A DNA stretch of 64,000 bases from contig NZ_CP073754.1 of assembly GCF_018734325.1 (NCBI RefSeq), positions 1,550,001-1,614,000 on the forward strand, given 5' to 3'. The stretch is from Methylomonas paludis (GTDB taxonomy: Bacteria; Pseudomonadota; Gammaproteobacteria; Methylococcales; Methylomonadaceae). Below are positions 7,682-16,503 of the stretch, in pieces. Positions within the stretch are counted from its first letter, which is position 1, and each line of letters opens with the position of its first letter. The translations under genes were made by a program, and so were the position numbers. The notes under the pieces were generated by a model. That model saw nothing but the letters and a program-made list of their open reading frames with translations, was not told the origin of the DNA and searched no databases.

Positions 7682-8239
7682 TTATGGGTTCGCAGATGCA
7701 GGAATCCATCGATATAGAGTCGGCACCGAAACACCAAGATTCTTTGCCACATCCCGTGGCGGCACTCCGTTAGCCAGCAACTTCTTGGCTGACTCAATCT
7801 TACTGTCGGTCATCTGCCGCTTACGGCCTCCTTTTCGGCCAAGTTGTCGTGCGACTTCTAGTCCAGCTCGGGTTCGTTCAACGGTCAGTTCTCTCTCCAT
7901 TTCCGCCAAACTCGCCATGACGTGGAAAAAGAATCGACCGGATGGGGTGCCTGTATCAATGGCATCGGTGAGGCTTTTGAATTGAACACCTTGCTTGTGC
8001 AGTTCGCCAACCAGATTAACCAGATTCTTAACACTTCGACCTAGCCTATCCAGTTTCCAAACAACGAGCGTATCGTCTTCACGTAACATTTCCAGTGCAT
8101 TGGTCAGGCCTGGGCGCTCAGCACGACTGCCGCTGATTTTGTCATCAAAAATTTTCTTGCAACCAGCCTTAGTCAAGGCATCGATTTGAAGTTCAAGGTT
8201 TTGGTCTTGCGTCGAGACACGTGCATAGCCAATAAGCAT
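7682..8239 (-). CDS. tnpR: TnpR-type serine resolvase
   Basis: A 185-residue small serine recombinase of the resolvase/invertase family, which resolves Tn3-family cointegrates at res. The N-terminal catalytic domain shows the active-site serine in YARVSTQDQN (S9) and the WKLDRLGRSVKNL and ERTRAGLEVAR blocks. The C-terminal DNA-binding part has a Hin-like helix-turn-helix (VAKNLGVSVPTLYRW). It is followed 4 bp upstream in transcription order by a DUF5615 toxin gene and is part of the left half of a truncated Tn3-family element whose transposase starts at 9023 on the other strand. Confidence 0.92.
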   Translation of the reverse strand: MLIGYARVSTQDQNLELQIDALTKAGCKKIFDDKISGSRAERPGLTNALEMLREDDTLVVWKLDRLGRSVKNLVNLVGELHKQGVQFKSLTDAIDTGTPSGRFFFHVMASLAEMERELTVERTRAGLEVARQLGRKGGRKRQMTDSKIESAKKLLANGVPPRDVAKNLGVSVPTLYRWIPASANP

Positions 8240-8243
8240 TTAT

Positions 8244-8621
8244 CTAATCCAGAGACCAAGTCAATGGTAGTAGTCGCATTCGGGTGCGGTTCGGATCGAT
8301 GGTCAGCAAGGCACCAGCCTCCAATTCAGATACCATTTGCCCCAAAGCGGCGATAACCTGCAACCCGATCACGTCCGGACTAACATCATCCGCACGAATT
8401 TGCACGACGCTGGGTTTCTTGCCATGTGTGGCGGCAAGGATTGCACTGAAGTCCAAATCATGGGTGAGGACTACATAATCGTTTAAACTGGCATAGGTCA
8501 TGATTTCAGAATCAGGTGCGTTGTTCGCCCCTAATTCTGACCAGTGTGCTGCCTCAATACCTGCATTGACCAACCATCCGGCCCAGCGCGGAGACAGATT
8601 CATATCAACGATCAGCTTCAT
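8244..8621 (-). CDS. DUF5615 PIN-like toxin
   Basis: A 125-residue PIN-like (Mut7-C-type) protein of the DUF5615 family, usually the toxic partner of a DUF433 antitoxin. Acidic residues expected for the metal site are visible in MKLIVDMNLSPRW (D6) and VVLTHDLDFSAIL (D55, D57), with the conserved WSELG and DSEIM segments between. The start overlaps the DUF433 gene by 4 bp (ATGA), giving translational coupling in antitoxin-toxin order. The pair sits between tnpR and the transposase of a Tn3-family element, so it is a passenger that could stabilise the transposon. Confidence 0.85.
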   Translation of the reverse strand: MKLIVDMNLSPRWAGWLVNAGIEAAHWSELGANNAPDSEIMTYASLNDYVVLTHDLDFSAILAATHGKKPSVVQIRADDVSPDVIGLQVIAALGQMVSELEAGALLTIDPNRTRMRLLPLTWSLD

Positions 8622-8848
8622 GCGGAGGCTAGTGCGACCTCGCGTTCTTCAGCTAGCCAGGCCGCATAACGAAGTGCCTGCATAATATCTTCGCGCTCAA
8701 GATAGGGATAATCGGTGAGAATTTCTTCAATGCTGTGTCCAGCACCGACTTGTCCCACAATCATACCGACTGTGACGCGCATTCCACGGATACAGGCTTT
8801 TCCACCCATCATTTCGGGGGCTTGGGTAATCCGATTTAGTTGTCCCAT
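8618..8848 (-). CDS. DUF433 antitoxin
   Basis: A 76-residue DUF433 protein, a helix-turn-helix antitoxin family. The conserved ACIRGMRVTVGMIVGQVGAG and LTDYPYLEREDIMQALRYAAW segments are both clear. The ATG at 8848 is preferred over one 57 bp upstream because a GGAG ribosome site precedes it at normal spacing. It is first in a two-gene operon with the DUF5615 toxin and divergent from the transposase fragment at 9023. The 170-bp gap up to 9023 should hold both promoters and probably the res site of the truncated transposon. Confidence 0.87.
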   Translation of the reverse strand: MGQLNRITQAPEMMGGKACIRGMRVTVGMIVGQVGAGHSIEEILTDYPYLEREDIMQALRYAAWLAEEREVALASA

Positions 8849-9022
8849 GCTCGACTCCTTATCAAAACTCGTTGTCATAGTAGTGGATTGAGAATATAGT
8901 TTCAAGAACTATTTATGAGAATAGTAACGCCTTGATTCTATTGATCGCCACTGTGATCATTCAAGGCTTATCAAAAACCCTCGTTTTCAAGAAAAACTTA
9001 TAAAAGGATTTTCCGCCCATTC

Positions 9023-10417
9023 ATGCGTGCCAATAAGAATAAACGGTTAACCGTTCTGTCTGAAGCAGAAAAACAGGCGCTATACGATTTGCCCGATTTC
9101 GATGATTTTCAACGTGCTGAGTTTTTCGAGATGACGGAGAAAGAACATGGCATTGTATTTCAACGGAATGGTCTTCGCTCACAGCTCTATTGTCTATTAC
9201 AGATTGGTTACTTTAAGGCGAAGCAAGCCTTTTTCCGGTTTTCGCTACAAGATGTGCCGGAAGAAGACATCACCTTCGTAATGCAGCGGTATTTCCCGGG
9301 AATGACTGTGGCATTGCAACCCTTGCAAATGACTGAATATTATTTGCAGCGCAACGTGATCGCGGAATTATTCGGCTATCGGCTTTGGTTAGAAAGCGAT
9401 GTGACATCGCTATTGGATAAAGCCACTGAACTGGCAAGGCAAGATGCAACCCCGACATTTATCCTGACCGAATTGATTGTCTTTTTAAACAATCAGAAAA
9501 TTGTGCGCCCAGGGTATACAACCCTACAAACGATCATTGGCGATGCCTTGACTGCCGAACGCAACCGTTTGGAGCAATTGATCGACGAAATCGTAGATGA
9601 GTCCGCACGGACAGAGCTTAAAAAGCTACTCGTTCGCGAAGACACCTTATCTGGATTGGCGGCCATCAAGCAAGACACCAAGAACTTCAGCTACCAAATG
9701 ATGGTGGTCGAGCGCCAGAAACGGGCAACGCTGGAGCCTTTGTACCAGATAGCGAAAACACTCCTGCCAAAACTCGAAATTTCGCAGCAAAATAAAAATT
9801 ACTACGCCAGTCTCGCCAATTTTTACAGTATCTATGACTTAAGACGATTGAAGCCTGGGCAAACCTATTTGTACTTGTTGTGCTACGCTTGGCAACGTTA
9901 CCGGCAACTGAGCGATAACCTGGTCAGCAGTTTTTGTTACCAGCTTAAAAAACTGGAAGAAGAAACCAAGAACGAGTCCAAGCAGCTGTTTAATCAATCC
10001 TTATCCAGCAAAAAACAAGAGTCTCCACAGGTAGGTCGTCTGATTTTATTGTATGTTGATGAGGCGATAGACGATGCTACATTATTCGGTACAGTACGCG
10101 ATCAGGCATTCAACATCATGCCGAAGGACTCTTTAATCACTGCCGGGCAACGCTTATGCGAAAAATCACCCAGTCAAATGGCTTTTCGCTGGGAGGCGGT
10201 AGACACTATCACCGCGCGCTGCAAGAAAAATTTGCGTCCTCTGGCAATGTCCACCGAATTTTCCAGTACCGATCCCCAGAATCCCTGGCTAATGGCGCTG
10301 AGCTGGATGAAAACTGTTTTTTCCCGTCAACAAACTTTGGCACAACGTCCTGTTAGTGAAATCCCTGCTGGCACGATACCCAAACGCCTGCGACAACATC
10401 TGCTGGTATTGGGGTAG
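9023..10417 (+). pseudogene. tnpA: Tn3-family transposase, N-terminal half only
   Basis: Residues 1-464 match the N-terminal DUF4158-type region of Tn3-family transposases (FDDFQRAEFFEMTEKE, RNGLRSQLYCLLQIGYFKAKQAFFRF). The catalytic DDE half is absent. The frame ends in TAG inside the terminal repeat of a second transposon that begins at 10411, so the gene was cut there. No continuation is found on the far side of that element, which instead borders an IS21 fragment, so the missing half was deleted rather than displaced. Together with tnpR and the toxin-antitoxin pair to the left it defines one truncated element of at least 2.7 kb. Confidence 0.9.
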
Positions 10418-10451
10418 TGTGCACATAGCTGCAAAAGCCGCCACGTAATTT
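10411..10451 (+). repeat. Left terminal inverted repeat of Tn3-family element
   Basis: It begins GGGGTAGTGTGCACATAGCT and ends GCCACGTAATTT. It matches 14262-14302 on the opposite strand with about two mismatches over 41 bp. Confidence 0.93.
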
Positions 10452-10464
10452 TCGGGGTAACGAT

Positions 10465-11034
10465 TTACCCTTTTTCATTTTGAGATTGCAGGGCCAGCAA
10501 ACGGGAAACAGTTGCCGGATGGATTTTGAACAAACGCGCTGTTTCAGCAGCCGTTTTCTTGCCGGAAGTCACCATCGCGACAATTTCTTGCTGTTGATGC
10601 ACGTCGAGTTTGGGTCTGCGTCCTCCAATACGGCCTTGCTTGCGTGCCGACTCCAATCCTGCTTTGGTGCGCTCCCGGATCATCGACCGTTCAAACTCTC
10701 CAAACGATCCTATCATCTGCATCATCATACGTCCGGCCGGCGTCGTTGTGTCGATTGCTTCGGTCAGGCTGCGAAAGCCGGCGCCGAGTTGGTCGATCCG
10801 CTCCATGATCGTCAGCAAATCCTTCAGTGAGCGTGACAGCCGATCAAGTTTCCAGACCACAAGCACATCGCCGGCACGTAGTTGATCCAACGCACGAGCA
10901 AGTTGCGGACGATCCCATCGTCCACCGGACGCCGTTTCTGGAAATATCTTTTTGCACCCTGCCTGTTGGAGGGCCGATTCCTGGGCAACCGTTTCTTGTT
11001 CTTCTGTTGAAACGCGAGCGTATCCGATGAGCAT
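10465..11034 (-). CDS. tnpR: TnpR resolvase of the intact Tn3-family element
   Basis: A 189-residue serine resolvase: YARVSTEEQ with the catalytic serine at position 9, WKLDRLSRSLKDL, GSFGEFERSMIRERTKAGLE, and a C-terminal helix-turn-helix (ETARLFKIHPATVSRLL). It cleaves and rejoins DNA at res to resolve the cointegrate made by the transposase. Its start lies 4 bp from the long palindrome at 11039, as expected for a resolvase that also represses its own gene from res. It is distinct from the resolvases at 7682 and 21439. Confidence 0.95.
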   Translation of the reverse strand: MLIGYARVSTEEQETVAQESALQQAGCKKIFPETASGGRWDRPQLARALDQLRAGDVLVVWKLDRLSRSLKDLLTIMERIDQLGAGFRSLTEAIDTTTPAGRMMMQMIGSFGEFERSMIRERTKAGLESARKQGRIGGRRPKLDVHQQQEIVAMVTSGKKTAAETARLFKIHPATVSRLLALQSQNEKG

Positions 11035-11038
11035 AATC

Positions 11039-11150
11039 GTTGCACAAACCTATTGCATTAATATTTCATTATGCAACAGGTTTGTGCAACATGGGAAGCC
11101 CCGCACGATGGTGATGTTCCCTGTGTTGCGCAAACGTTCCTTTGCGCAAC
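11039..11150. promoter_or_regulatory. res site of the Tn3-family element
   Basis: Two palindromes lie between tnpR and tnpA. The first, 11039-11090, has arms GTTGCACAAACCT and AGGTTTGTGCAAC enclosing a second pair (TTGCAT/ATGCAA). The second, 11125-11150, is GTTGCGCAAA-6 bp-TTTGCGCAAC. Shared half-site TTGCRCAAA suggests the resolvase recognition sequence. Confidence 0.7.
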
Positions 11151-11189
11151 GAGGTATTTGGTCAACAAAACCTTGCTCAGTGATTATAT

Positions 11190-14100
11190 CTATGCCGCCA
11201 GCGCAAGATCAGCTTCGATTGGGAGCCGTTTACTCATGTCCAAATCAAATCGCCCATACGGATTTACATGACTATAAATCAACGGCGACAATGCTCTCAA
11301 GTCCGCAGTTTTCATCCTGTTACACCAGGGCTTTTCCGATAGCACGCGTTGAATCATCAATGTATTGACGTACACCAAGCATAATTGCAACAAATGCAGC
11401 GACAATACCGATAATTCCTGATCTTCCAGCCGGTTGCTGGCGACCTCTCCGCTCTTGCCGTAGAAGATAAATCCATTGGCGCTGTTCCAGTTTTCTACGA
11501 CGTTCAACCCCTCGTGAATCTCGCGGCGCAGCCCTTCCGAATCAATATACCGGCACAAGAAAATGGTTTTCAACACCTTGCCAAGTTCCGCTAATGCTTG
11601 GTAAGTCGGATGTTGCAGGTTGCCACGCGTAAAGCGGCGAAGAATGGCTTCGGCTTCTGCAGTGCCCAGGCGCAACGCGGTTGCGTATTTGATCATTTCA
11701 TCATACTGTTGGCGGATCAAATCCCATTTGATTGGACGCGTCAAAATATCAGTGAGATTGGAGTAATTGCCGGCACTGTCTGTTTCAGGCAAGTACAACT
11801 TTTGTGAAGCGACGGCTTTCAGACGTGGCAACAAATCGAAGCCGAGCAGATGACAAAAAGCGAAGCCGACTTCGCTCTGCCCGTGGCTGTCCGTGTAGCT
11901 TTTCTGAACATCCATATCGGTGTCGTGTCGCAATACACCTTCAATCATAGCCGACACTTCGGAGGAGGAGCATCGTTTCAGTTGCGAGTAGATACAGACC
12001 GATTTGCTCTCGACATGCCAGTAGATCATCACGCCACGACCACCGTAGCGAATATGCCACTCGGTCATCAAATTCTGATCCCAGGAGCCGAATTTCTTTG
12101 AGTCCGACGCGCAGGTGGTCGTGCCTTCGCCCCATATTTCCGGAAGACGCACAGCGAAAGTCGCATTGGCGACCTGGGAAATCGCTGCCCGCAATGTACT
12201 TTTTTCGATGAAACGGTGGCGTACGTAACGCAATTCCTGATAAGTCGTCTCATGTCCCGCTGCGGCGATTCGTTTGAGTCCGGCGTTCGTGCCTAGCGCA
12301 TAGAGGCTCAGTAGCAAACGCCGTTGCAAGATATCACGATCCAGCGTTTCACGCTGCCGGCTGCTCTGGAACAAATCGGTGAAACCTACCCGCAGATCGG
12401 CTTCCTTGAGGATGTCCAACAAGCTAGTGGATGACCAGCGCTCAAATATTTCGGCTTTCAGGTGCTTGAGGTTTTCCGGGTCAGGTTGCGCATCCAGCGG
12501 AGTAATGCAAATACGGTTCTTGCCTCGATCAAGAATTTTGACTCGTGGATTTTTTGGCATTCCCTTGTTCAACATGCCTAGGGCGTCCGTCATCGTTTTC
12601 TTCAACCCTTCGATGAATGCCTTGATGTCCTGTGGTTGCTTTAGCGCTTCATAGTAGGCAGCGCGGTTGGTTTCAAAGTCGGCAGGCAAATCCTCATCCG
12701 GGTTACGGAAGCGGTCGGCGCCAACGACCCAGATTTCTTTGCTGCGCAGCCGCTCGCGCAATGTTTGCAATACACAAATTTCATAGTTGATGCGATTAAT
12801 ACGTTCTTTGTCATTCTTGTCTTTCTCCACAACAATGTCGCGCCATTTGCCTTTGACGATACCCGCAATCGGCACCACATCGTCAGCGGAAAAATATTGT
12901 TGCGTGCTGTCGCGGTAGGTTTTGAGCAGAGCCAAGGCTTCAATCACCGGTCGGTGCGCGGTGTTGTTGGAACGGAATTCCAGCGCATCAAGTATCTGCG
13001 GCAACATCCGGCGGTAGTAATTGCTATATGAGGAACGAATGACCTTATGTACCACCTTGGTATAGGCAGGGCCGCTGGCCTTAAATTCTTTGACTAAGTC
13101 TTTCAGTGTTTCCAATCCGACCACCGGATACAATACATCCTTGACGATGCCATCTGGTTCATCGATGGCCGCTTCCGCCAATTTGAACAAGACATTGGTT
13201 TTGCCACGCACACGGCGTAAATCGTTAAGCAATTCTTGCTCGACCTTATTTTCGGCGCGAACACCGATCTTGTGAATGACCAGAATTAGCAAATCGATCA
13301 ATGCGTCGATGATCTCGTGCTCTCGTTGCCAGCAGTACGCCGCTGCCAAGGCATAGCGTATTTCCGGCGGATGCCGTCGCAATTCCCAACTTGACTCGGT
13401 GCTGACTCGGCGACAGTATTTTTGTAACCATTTGATGGGAAGCGCAGCCAATGATTTACTCGGTAACGCAAGCTTACGAATTCTGGACAGTTTGGCGAGC
13501 TCCTGCAACACGCTATCCAGGCCGATTCGGCCAGCGTCGCCTTTGAGGTGCGACAAACCAAGATCGTCGTCTTTGACGATGGAAGTCTTCTCGACGGCAC
13601 CATTTTCATCCTTGACGTTTGGCTCTTCGACCGTCAATAGTTTGTCTATCGATGTCTTGGTTTCGGAACTTAGCAGGTTAGCGATGGATTGGAATAGCTC
13701 AGCCTCGAAAGCATGAATGGCTGATCGAAGTAACCGTTCTAATGGCGTGGGATCAAGCGGTGCCAACGATTGTCGGGCGAACCACTCAACAGCCAATTCC
13801 TTCAATCGATCAAATGGAACATCCAGCACCAAGACTTCAGCGGTCAACCATGTGCGCAGTTTCTGCAAATCCTCACTTGATGAGCGACGTAGTCCCAGAA
13901 AGCCCAGGATTTTCTTGCGATGCCGCTGGCCGGTGCGCCCATCCCATTCGTAAATATCCAGATCTGCAACCGCCGAATTGGTTGCATGCGCAAGGTAGAC
14001 AGCAATCTCGTGCGGTATGCCTTTTTGACTGTCGGGAAAGAAACCTTGAAATTGAAAAAATTTCAATAGAATTGCAAATCCAAGTCTGCCGCTATCCGTG

Positions 14101-14198
14101 CGGCCAGGAAGCAATGCCGCTTCCGCGACCGATAATGACCAATGCATCTCCAATTCGTCTTCGTTCCAGTGCCACTTCACAAATTCTCCTTGTAACAC
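11190..14198 (-). CDS. tnpA: Tn3-family transposase TnpA, full length
   Basis: A 1,002-residue DDE transposase that catalyses replicative transposition of the 10411-14302 element. The catalytic acids are visible at D699 ([11 protein letters not shown]), D770 ([13 protein letters not shown]) and E902 ([14 protein letters not shown] followed by IFYGKSGE). The N-terminal DUF4158-like region ([12 protein letters not shown]) recognises the terminal repeats in relatives. Length is normal and no frameshift is seen, so the element may be active. The gene is on the same strand as tnpR, separated from it by res. Confidence 0.96.
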   Translation of the reverse strand: MLQGEFVKWHWNEDELEMHWSLSVAEAALLPGRTDSGRLGFAILLKFFQFQGFFPDSQKGIPHEIAVYLAHATNSAVADLDIYEWDGRTGQRHRKKILGFLGLRRSSSEDLQKLRTWLTAEVLVLDVPFDRLKELAVEWFARQSLAPLDPTPLERLLRSAIHAFEAELFQSIANLLSSETKTSIDKLLTVEEPNVKDENGAVEKTSIVKDDDLGLSHLKGDAGRIGLDSVLQELAKLSRIRKLALPSKSLAALPIKWLQKYCRRVSTESSWELRRHPPEIRYALAAAYCWQREHEIIDALIDLLILVIHKIGVRAENKVEQELLNDLRRVRGKTNVLFKLAEAAIDEPDGIVKDVLYPVVGLETLKDLVKEFKASGPAYTKVVHKVIRSSYSNYYRRMLPQILDALEFRSNNTAHRPVIEALALLKTYRDSTQQYFSADDVVPIAGIVKGKWRDIVVEKDKNDKERINRINYEICVLQTLRERLRSKEIWVVGADRFRNPDEDLPADFETNRAAYYEALKQPQDIKAFIEGLKKTMTDALGMLNKGMPKNPRVKILDRGKNRICITPLDAQPDPENLKHLKAEIFERWSSTSLLDILKEADLRVGFTDLFQSSRQRETLDRDILQRRLLLSLYALGTNAGLKRIAAAGHETTYQELRYVRHRFIEKSTLRAAISQVANATFAVRLPEIWGEGTTTCASDSKKFGSWDQNLMTEWHIRYGGRGVMIYWHVESKSVCIYSQLKRCSSSEVSAMIEGVLRHDTDMDVQKSYTDSHGQSEVGFAFCHLLGFDLLPRLKAVASQKLYLPETDSAGNYSNLTDILTRPIKWDLIRQQYDEMIKYATALRLGTAEAEAILRRFTRGNLQHPTYQALAELGKVLKTIFLCRYIDSEGLRREIHEGLNVVENWNSANGFIFYGKSGEVASNRLEDQELSVLSLHLLQLCLVYVNTLMIQRVLSEKPWCNRMKTADLRALSPLIYSHVNPYGRFDLDMSKRLPIEADLALAA

Positions 14199-14261
14199 AC
14201 CGAAAATGTAGGATGGTGTGCTTTTTGAGAGTCATTTTAGCGTGAGGAGGCATATGCTGCG

Positions 14262-14302
14262 AAATTACGTGGCGCTTTTTGCAGCTATGTGCACACTACC
14301 CC
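14262..14302 (-). repeat. Right terminal inverted repeat of Tn3-family element
   Basis: Reverse complement of the left repeat, ending CACTACCCC at 14302; it adjoins the truncated istA. Confidence 0.93.
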
Positions 14303-14634
14303 GGATAGTGCTGGGCATACTCTTCCCAGAGCAATTGTTTCGTTAAGCCTTTTTTCTTCAACTCCAGGTGAATGTCTATCCAGACCGGTTCCTGGTATTT
14401 GGAAGAAGGCCGGGCATCCGAACGAGGATAAAACTTAAGGGCTAAGGTTTGATCATCCCAATCATCCGGCAGCGGCCAGGATATAGCCAGCTTTTCGGCC
14501 AGCTTTAAGATGTTTTGGATGCTGCCGACACTGATTTTGGTGCTGGCGCTGATTTTTCGGATGCTTAATCCGGCGCTGAAACTCAGCCTAAGGACTTCTC
14601 TTAAATTTCGCATTGTTGTTCTCTTTGCTGACAT
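14303..14634 (-). pseudogene. istA: IstA fragment of an IS21-family element
   Basis: The N-terminal ~110 residues of an IS21-type IstA transposase: the helix-turn-helix (LRLSFSAGLSIRKISASTKI) and the linker ending TKQLLWEEYAQHYPG, a hallmark of this family just before the catalytic domain. I take MSAKRTTMRNL at 14634 as the start. The catalytic domain and istB are missing; the gene stops where the Tn3-family element begins at 14302. It shows that the Tn3-family insertion or a later deletion removed most of the IS. Confidence 0.85.
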
Positions 14635-14684
14635 TTCCTTTCCAAAAAGGGCGGAAAGAATAGTCTGGTTTGATAAACAATGCG

Positions 14685-14853
14685 TTAGGTGTGATTCTGG
14701 CAACTTGAACAGCTATTCTGGCATGTTGAACACCGATTCTGGAAAATCCAGAAAAGTGTTCAGCTTGAAACCAGAATCGGTGTTCAAATTAAATCAGAAT
14801 AGGTGTTCAGATTGGGCCGGAATGGGTGTTCAACTTGAGCCAGAATATGCAAC
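14685..14853. repeat. Terminal repeat region of the IS21-family element
   Basis: At least five copies of a motif of the form CCAGAATCGGTGTTCA occur in both orientations (for example near 14695, 14718, 14775, 14800 and 14820). Multiple short end repeats upstream of istA are typical of IS21-family ends, where they bind IstA. The outer end is near 14853. Confidence 0.65.
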
Positions 14854-15270
14854 AAAGCGCTACACCGCTTCAAACATCGCATCAAACAACTCACTGGGCG
14901 CTCGTGGGGCGTCAGCCTAGCTTACCGCTACCGCGAATTGCGCCGCTATATCGTGGGTTGGATGAACTACTTTGCGTTATCGGAATATTACCGACCAGTG
15001 CCCGAACTGGATGAATGGCTACGGCGGCGCATGCGCTGCTGCTACTGGAAACAGTGGCGGTGGCCGCGAACCAAGATTAGCCATCTGGTCAGTCTGGGCG
15101 TCAGCTTAAAGGAAGCGATCAAAACCGGTGTTAGCTCGAAAGGGCCTTACGCCATGTCGCGGACACCGATTACGCAAATGGCGATGAACAACGAGTGGTT
15201 AAAAGCCGAGGGCTTGGTGTCGATCAAAGATCAGTGGGTTCGTTTTCATTACCCTGTTTCAACCGCCTAG
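14851..15270 (+). pseudogene. ltrA: Group II intron-encoded protein, C-terminal fragment
   Basis: The frame begins inside a reverse transcriptase/maturase: RFKHRIKQLTGRSWGVSL, then the GIIM maturase block LRRYIVGWMNYFALSEYYRP, the ELDEWLRRRMRCCYWKQWRW segment and the tail ending WVRFHYPVSTA. About 140 of roughly 420 residues remain. The catalytic reverse transcriptase domains and the intron 5' end are missing, cut by the IS21 end at about 14853. The intron 3' RNA domains follow directly. Confidence 0.88.
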
Positions 15271-15329
15271 TGCGGACCCGCATGCTAGGTGGTGTGGGGA
15301 GGGCGAGAGAGAAACTCGCTATTACCCGA
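14851..15329 (+). mobile_element. 3' part of a group II intron (class C, attC-targeting type)
   Basis: The maturase fragment is followed by TGCGGACCCGCATGCTAGG and GTGGTGTGGGGAGGGCGAGA, ending CTATTACCCGAT. This is what I expect of domains V-VI and the 3' end of class C introns. The base after the intron opens TTAGGC (15330-15335), the right half of an integron GTTAGGC core. The intron lies opposite to the cassette gene, as known for attC-invading class C introns. The 5' half was lost with the IS21/Tn3 rearrangements. Confidence 0.75.
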
Positions 15330-16208
15330 TTAGGCCTCACCGGAGTTCGATGAACTGGAGGCCTTAAGTTGAACTAGTGGCTTCAGCGGGCGGACGGAAG
15401 GTCGCCGCGGAGGCATAAGCGCTGGAATGACCATTGGAGGCGACGACGCCAAAGACGCTGGTAGTCTGAGCTCCAACAGTTCGGCGGTAGAGACACTAGC
15501 GCAAATGTCTCGGATTGAGCCGATGTTCAGATTTAGTGGCTTCCTGTTTGCATCTGTCGCCACCTTACCACCTTGGTTAATGAACATTAGCCGCGCGAAG
15601 TCAGTCATGCTCTCCCATGACTCCGGATCAATCTTCCCCTCATTCAGATCAACTGCGAACCGAAACTCCTTCTGCCAAGCATAACGCGGCAGCTTGGAGA
15701 ATCCGTCATAGGTCGCAGTCAGCGACAGCTCTACATCGTAGGTGACACGCTTGGCGCCGGCCCAGTATTCGTTCTTGGTTCTATGGTACAAGCCTTCAAA
15801 TACACGATGTATGAACTGTCTTGGGTCAGTTACGATGATCGCGGTGTCACCGAATTGTTGTAGTTCGATGCTTGGTGATACGAAGCGTCCCCTTGAGGCC
15901 GAATACTCTAAGCAGTACATCGAGTAGACCAAGGTCTCCTGAAGCGAAATGAACCCCGCTCCGGCTATCGCATCCGCATCACTGCCGAAGACATCGTGAA
16001 AGAACGGAGTTCCTGGCCTGACATCGGCAAAACTCTGGACGATTCCTTCCCTAATGTCGCCGCGAAAGCTATTGTCACTTGCAGTTGGGCGTTTCTCGAT
16101 GTCCGCGAAGTCTGACAATGGGCGCATGAATATTTCACCGTCCAGAAGCTTGTCTGCCCACCTACTTTCTGCAATCTTTACCAAATAGAAGGCATGGGCC
16201 TCTGTCAT
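15330..16208 (-). CDS. Hypothetical protein on integron cassette
   Basis: A 292-residue protein of unknown function (MTEAHAFYLVKIAESRWADK). No signal peptide or membrane segment. The body is mixed alpha/beta (RFVSPSIELQQFGDTAIIV; EFRFAVDLNEG), while the last 45 residues are Pro/Ser-rich and low in complexity. Similar proteins are, to my knowledge, uncharacterised. Its TAA stop (15330-15332) lies in the TTAGGC half-core left beside the group II intron, and attC site 3 lies 70 bp upstream of its start. The gene therefore fills one cassette whose own attC was invaded by the intron. GC content is higher than in the 5705-7189 cassettes, so it has a different origin. Confidence 0.72.
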   Translation of the reverse strand: MTEAHAFYLVKIAESRWADKLLDGEIFMRPLSDFADIEKRPTASDNSFRGDIREGIVQSFADVRPGTPFFHDVFGSDADAIAGAGFISLQETLVYSMYCLEYSASRGRFVSPSIELQQFGDTAIIVTDPRQFIHRVFEGLYHRTKNEYWAGAKRVTYDVELSLTATYDGFSKLPRYAWQKEFRFAVDLNEGKIDPESWESMTDFARLMFINQGGKVATDANRKPLNLNIGSIRDICASVSTAELLELRLPASLASSPPMVIPALMPPRRPSVRPLKPLVQLKASSSSNSGEA

Positions 16209-16278
16209 GGACGTCTCTCCCCTACTATTAGCAGTCTAGCGAAAAATGAGTCGGGTGACTCGCTGGCGTGCCTGTGAG

Positions 16279-16372
16279 GCCTAACGTTTGAATTAAAGGT
16301 CAAGTCAGCTCAAGAGTCTTGAGCAATGCGATTAATTTACTCTGACTTGTACCTTTCAATGAAGCGTTGAAC
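16279..16372 (-). other. Integron attC site 3
   Basis: Bounded by GCCTAAC (16279-16285) and GTTGAAC (16366-16372). Arms TTGAATTAAAGGTCAAGTCAG and CTGACTTGTACCTTTCAATGAA pair with one bulged A. The centre contains a second palindrome, CTCAAGAGTCTTGAG. Length 94 bp. It marks the boundary between the 15330-16208 cassette and whatever followed to the right. Confidence 0.78.
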
Positions 16373-16443
16373 GCCATACGGGACATCCTCAAATTGGGTG
16401 CATTTGGCCTTGAATTAAAGCGTTGAAATTCGTTTTCCAGATA

Positions 16444-16503
16444 AAACCGCTTTGCAGCTGTTCGTCATTAACTCCGTTATGCGACAGCTGCAAAGCGGCT
16501 TTA
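16444..16503. repeat. Long inverted repeat next to attC site 3
   Basis: CCGCTTTGCAGCTGT on the left and ACAGCTGCAAAGCGG on the right form a perfect 15-bp stem, extended by near matches, around a 30-nt loop that holds TTAACTCCGTTA. It could be a terminator or an unusual attC-like fold without consensus cores. From 16504 to 16945 I see no gene. Confidence 0.5.

Larger units (their letters stand above)
10411..14302 (-). mobile_element. Complete Tn3-family transposon (3,892 bp)
   Basis: The element has 41-bp terminal inverted repeats, a res site, tnpR and a full-length tnpA, both on the minus strand, and no passenger gene. The ends begin GGGGTAGTGTGCACATAGCT, agreeing over the first 26 bases and again over GCCACGTAATTT. 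The 5 bp outside the ends differ (GTATT left, GGATA right), so there is no target duplication. The left flank is a truncated transposase and the right flank a truncated IS21, so deletions next to the element or recombination between copies shaped both junctions. Confidence 0.93.

Noticed and set aside
15368-15374. GTTGAAC near the 3' end of the 15330 gene as another attC core
   Set aside because: It lies inside the coding region and the cassette boundary is already defined by the TTAGGC half-core at 15330 next to the intron.
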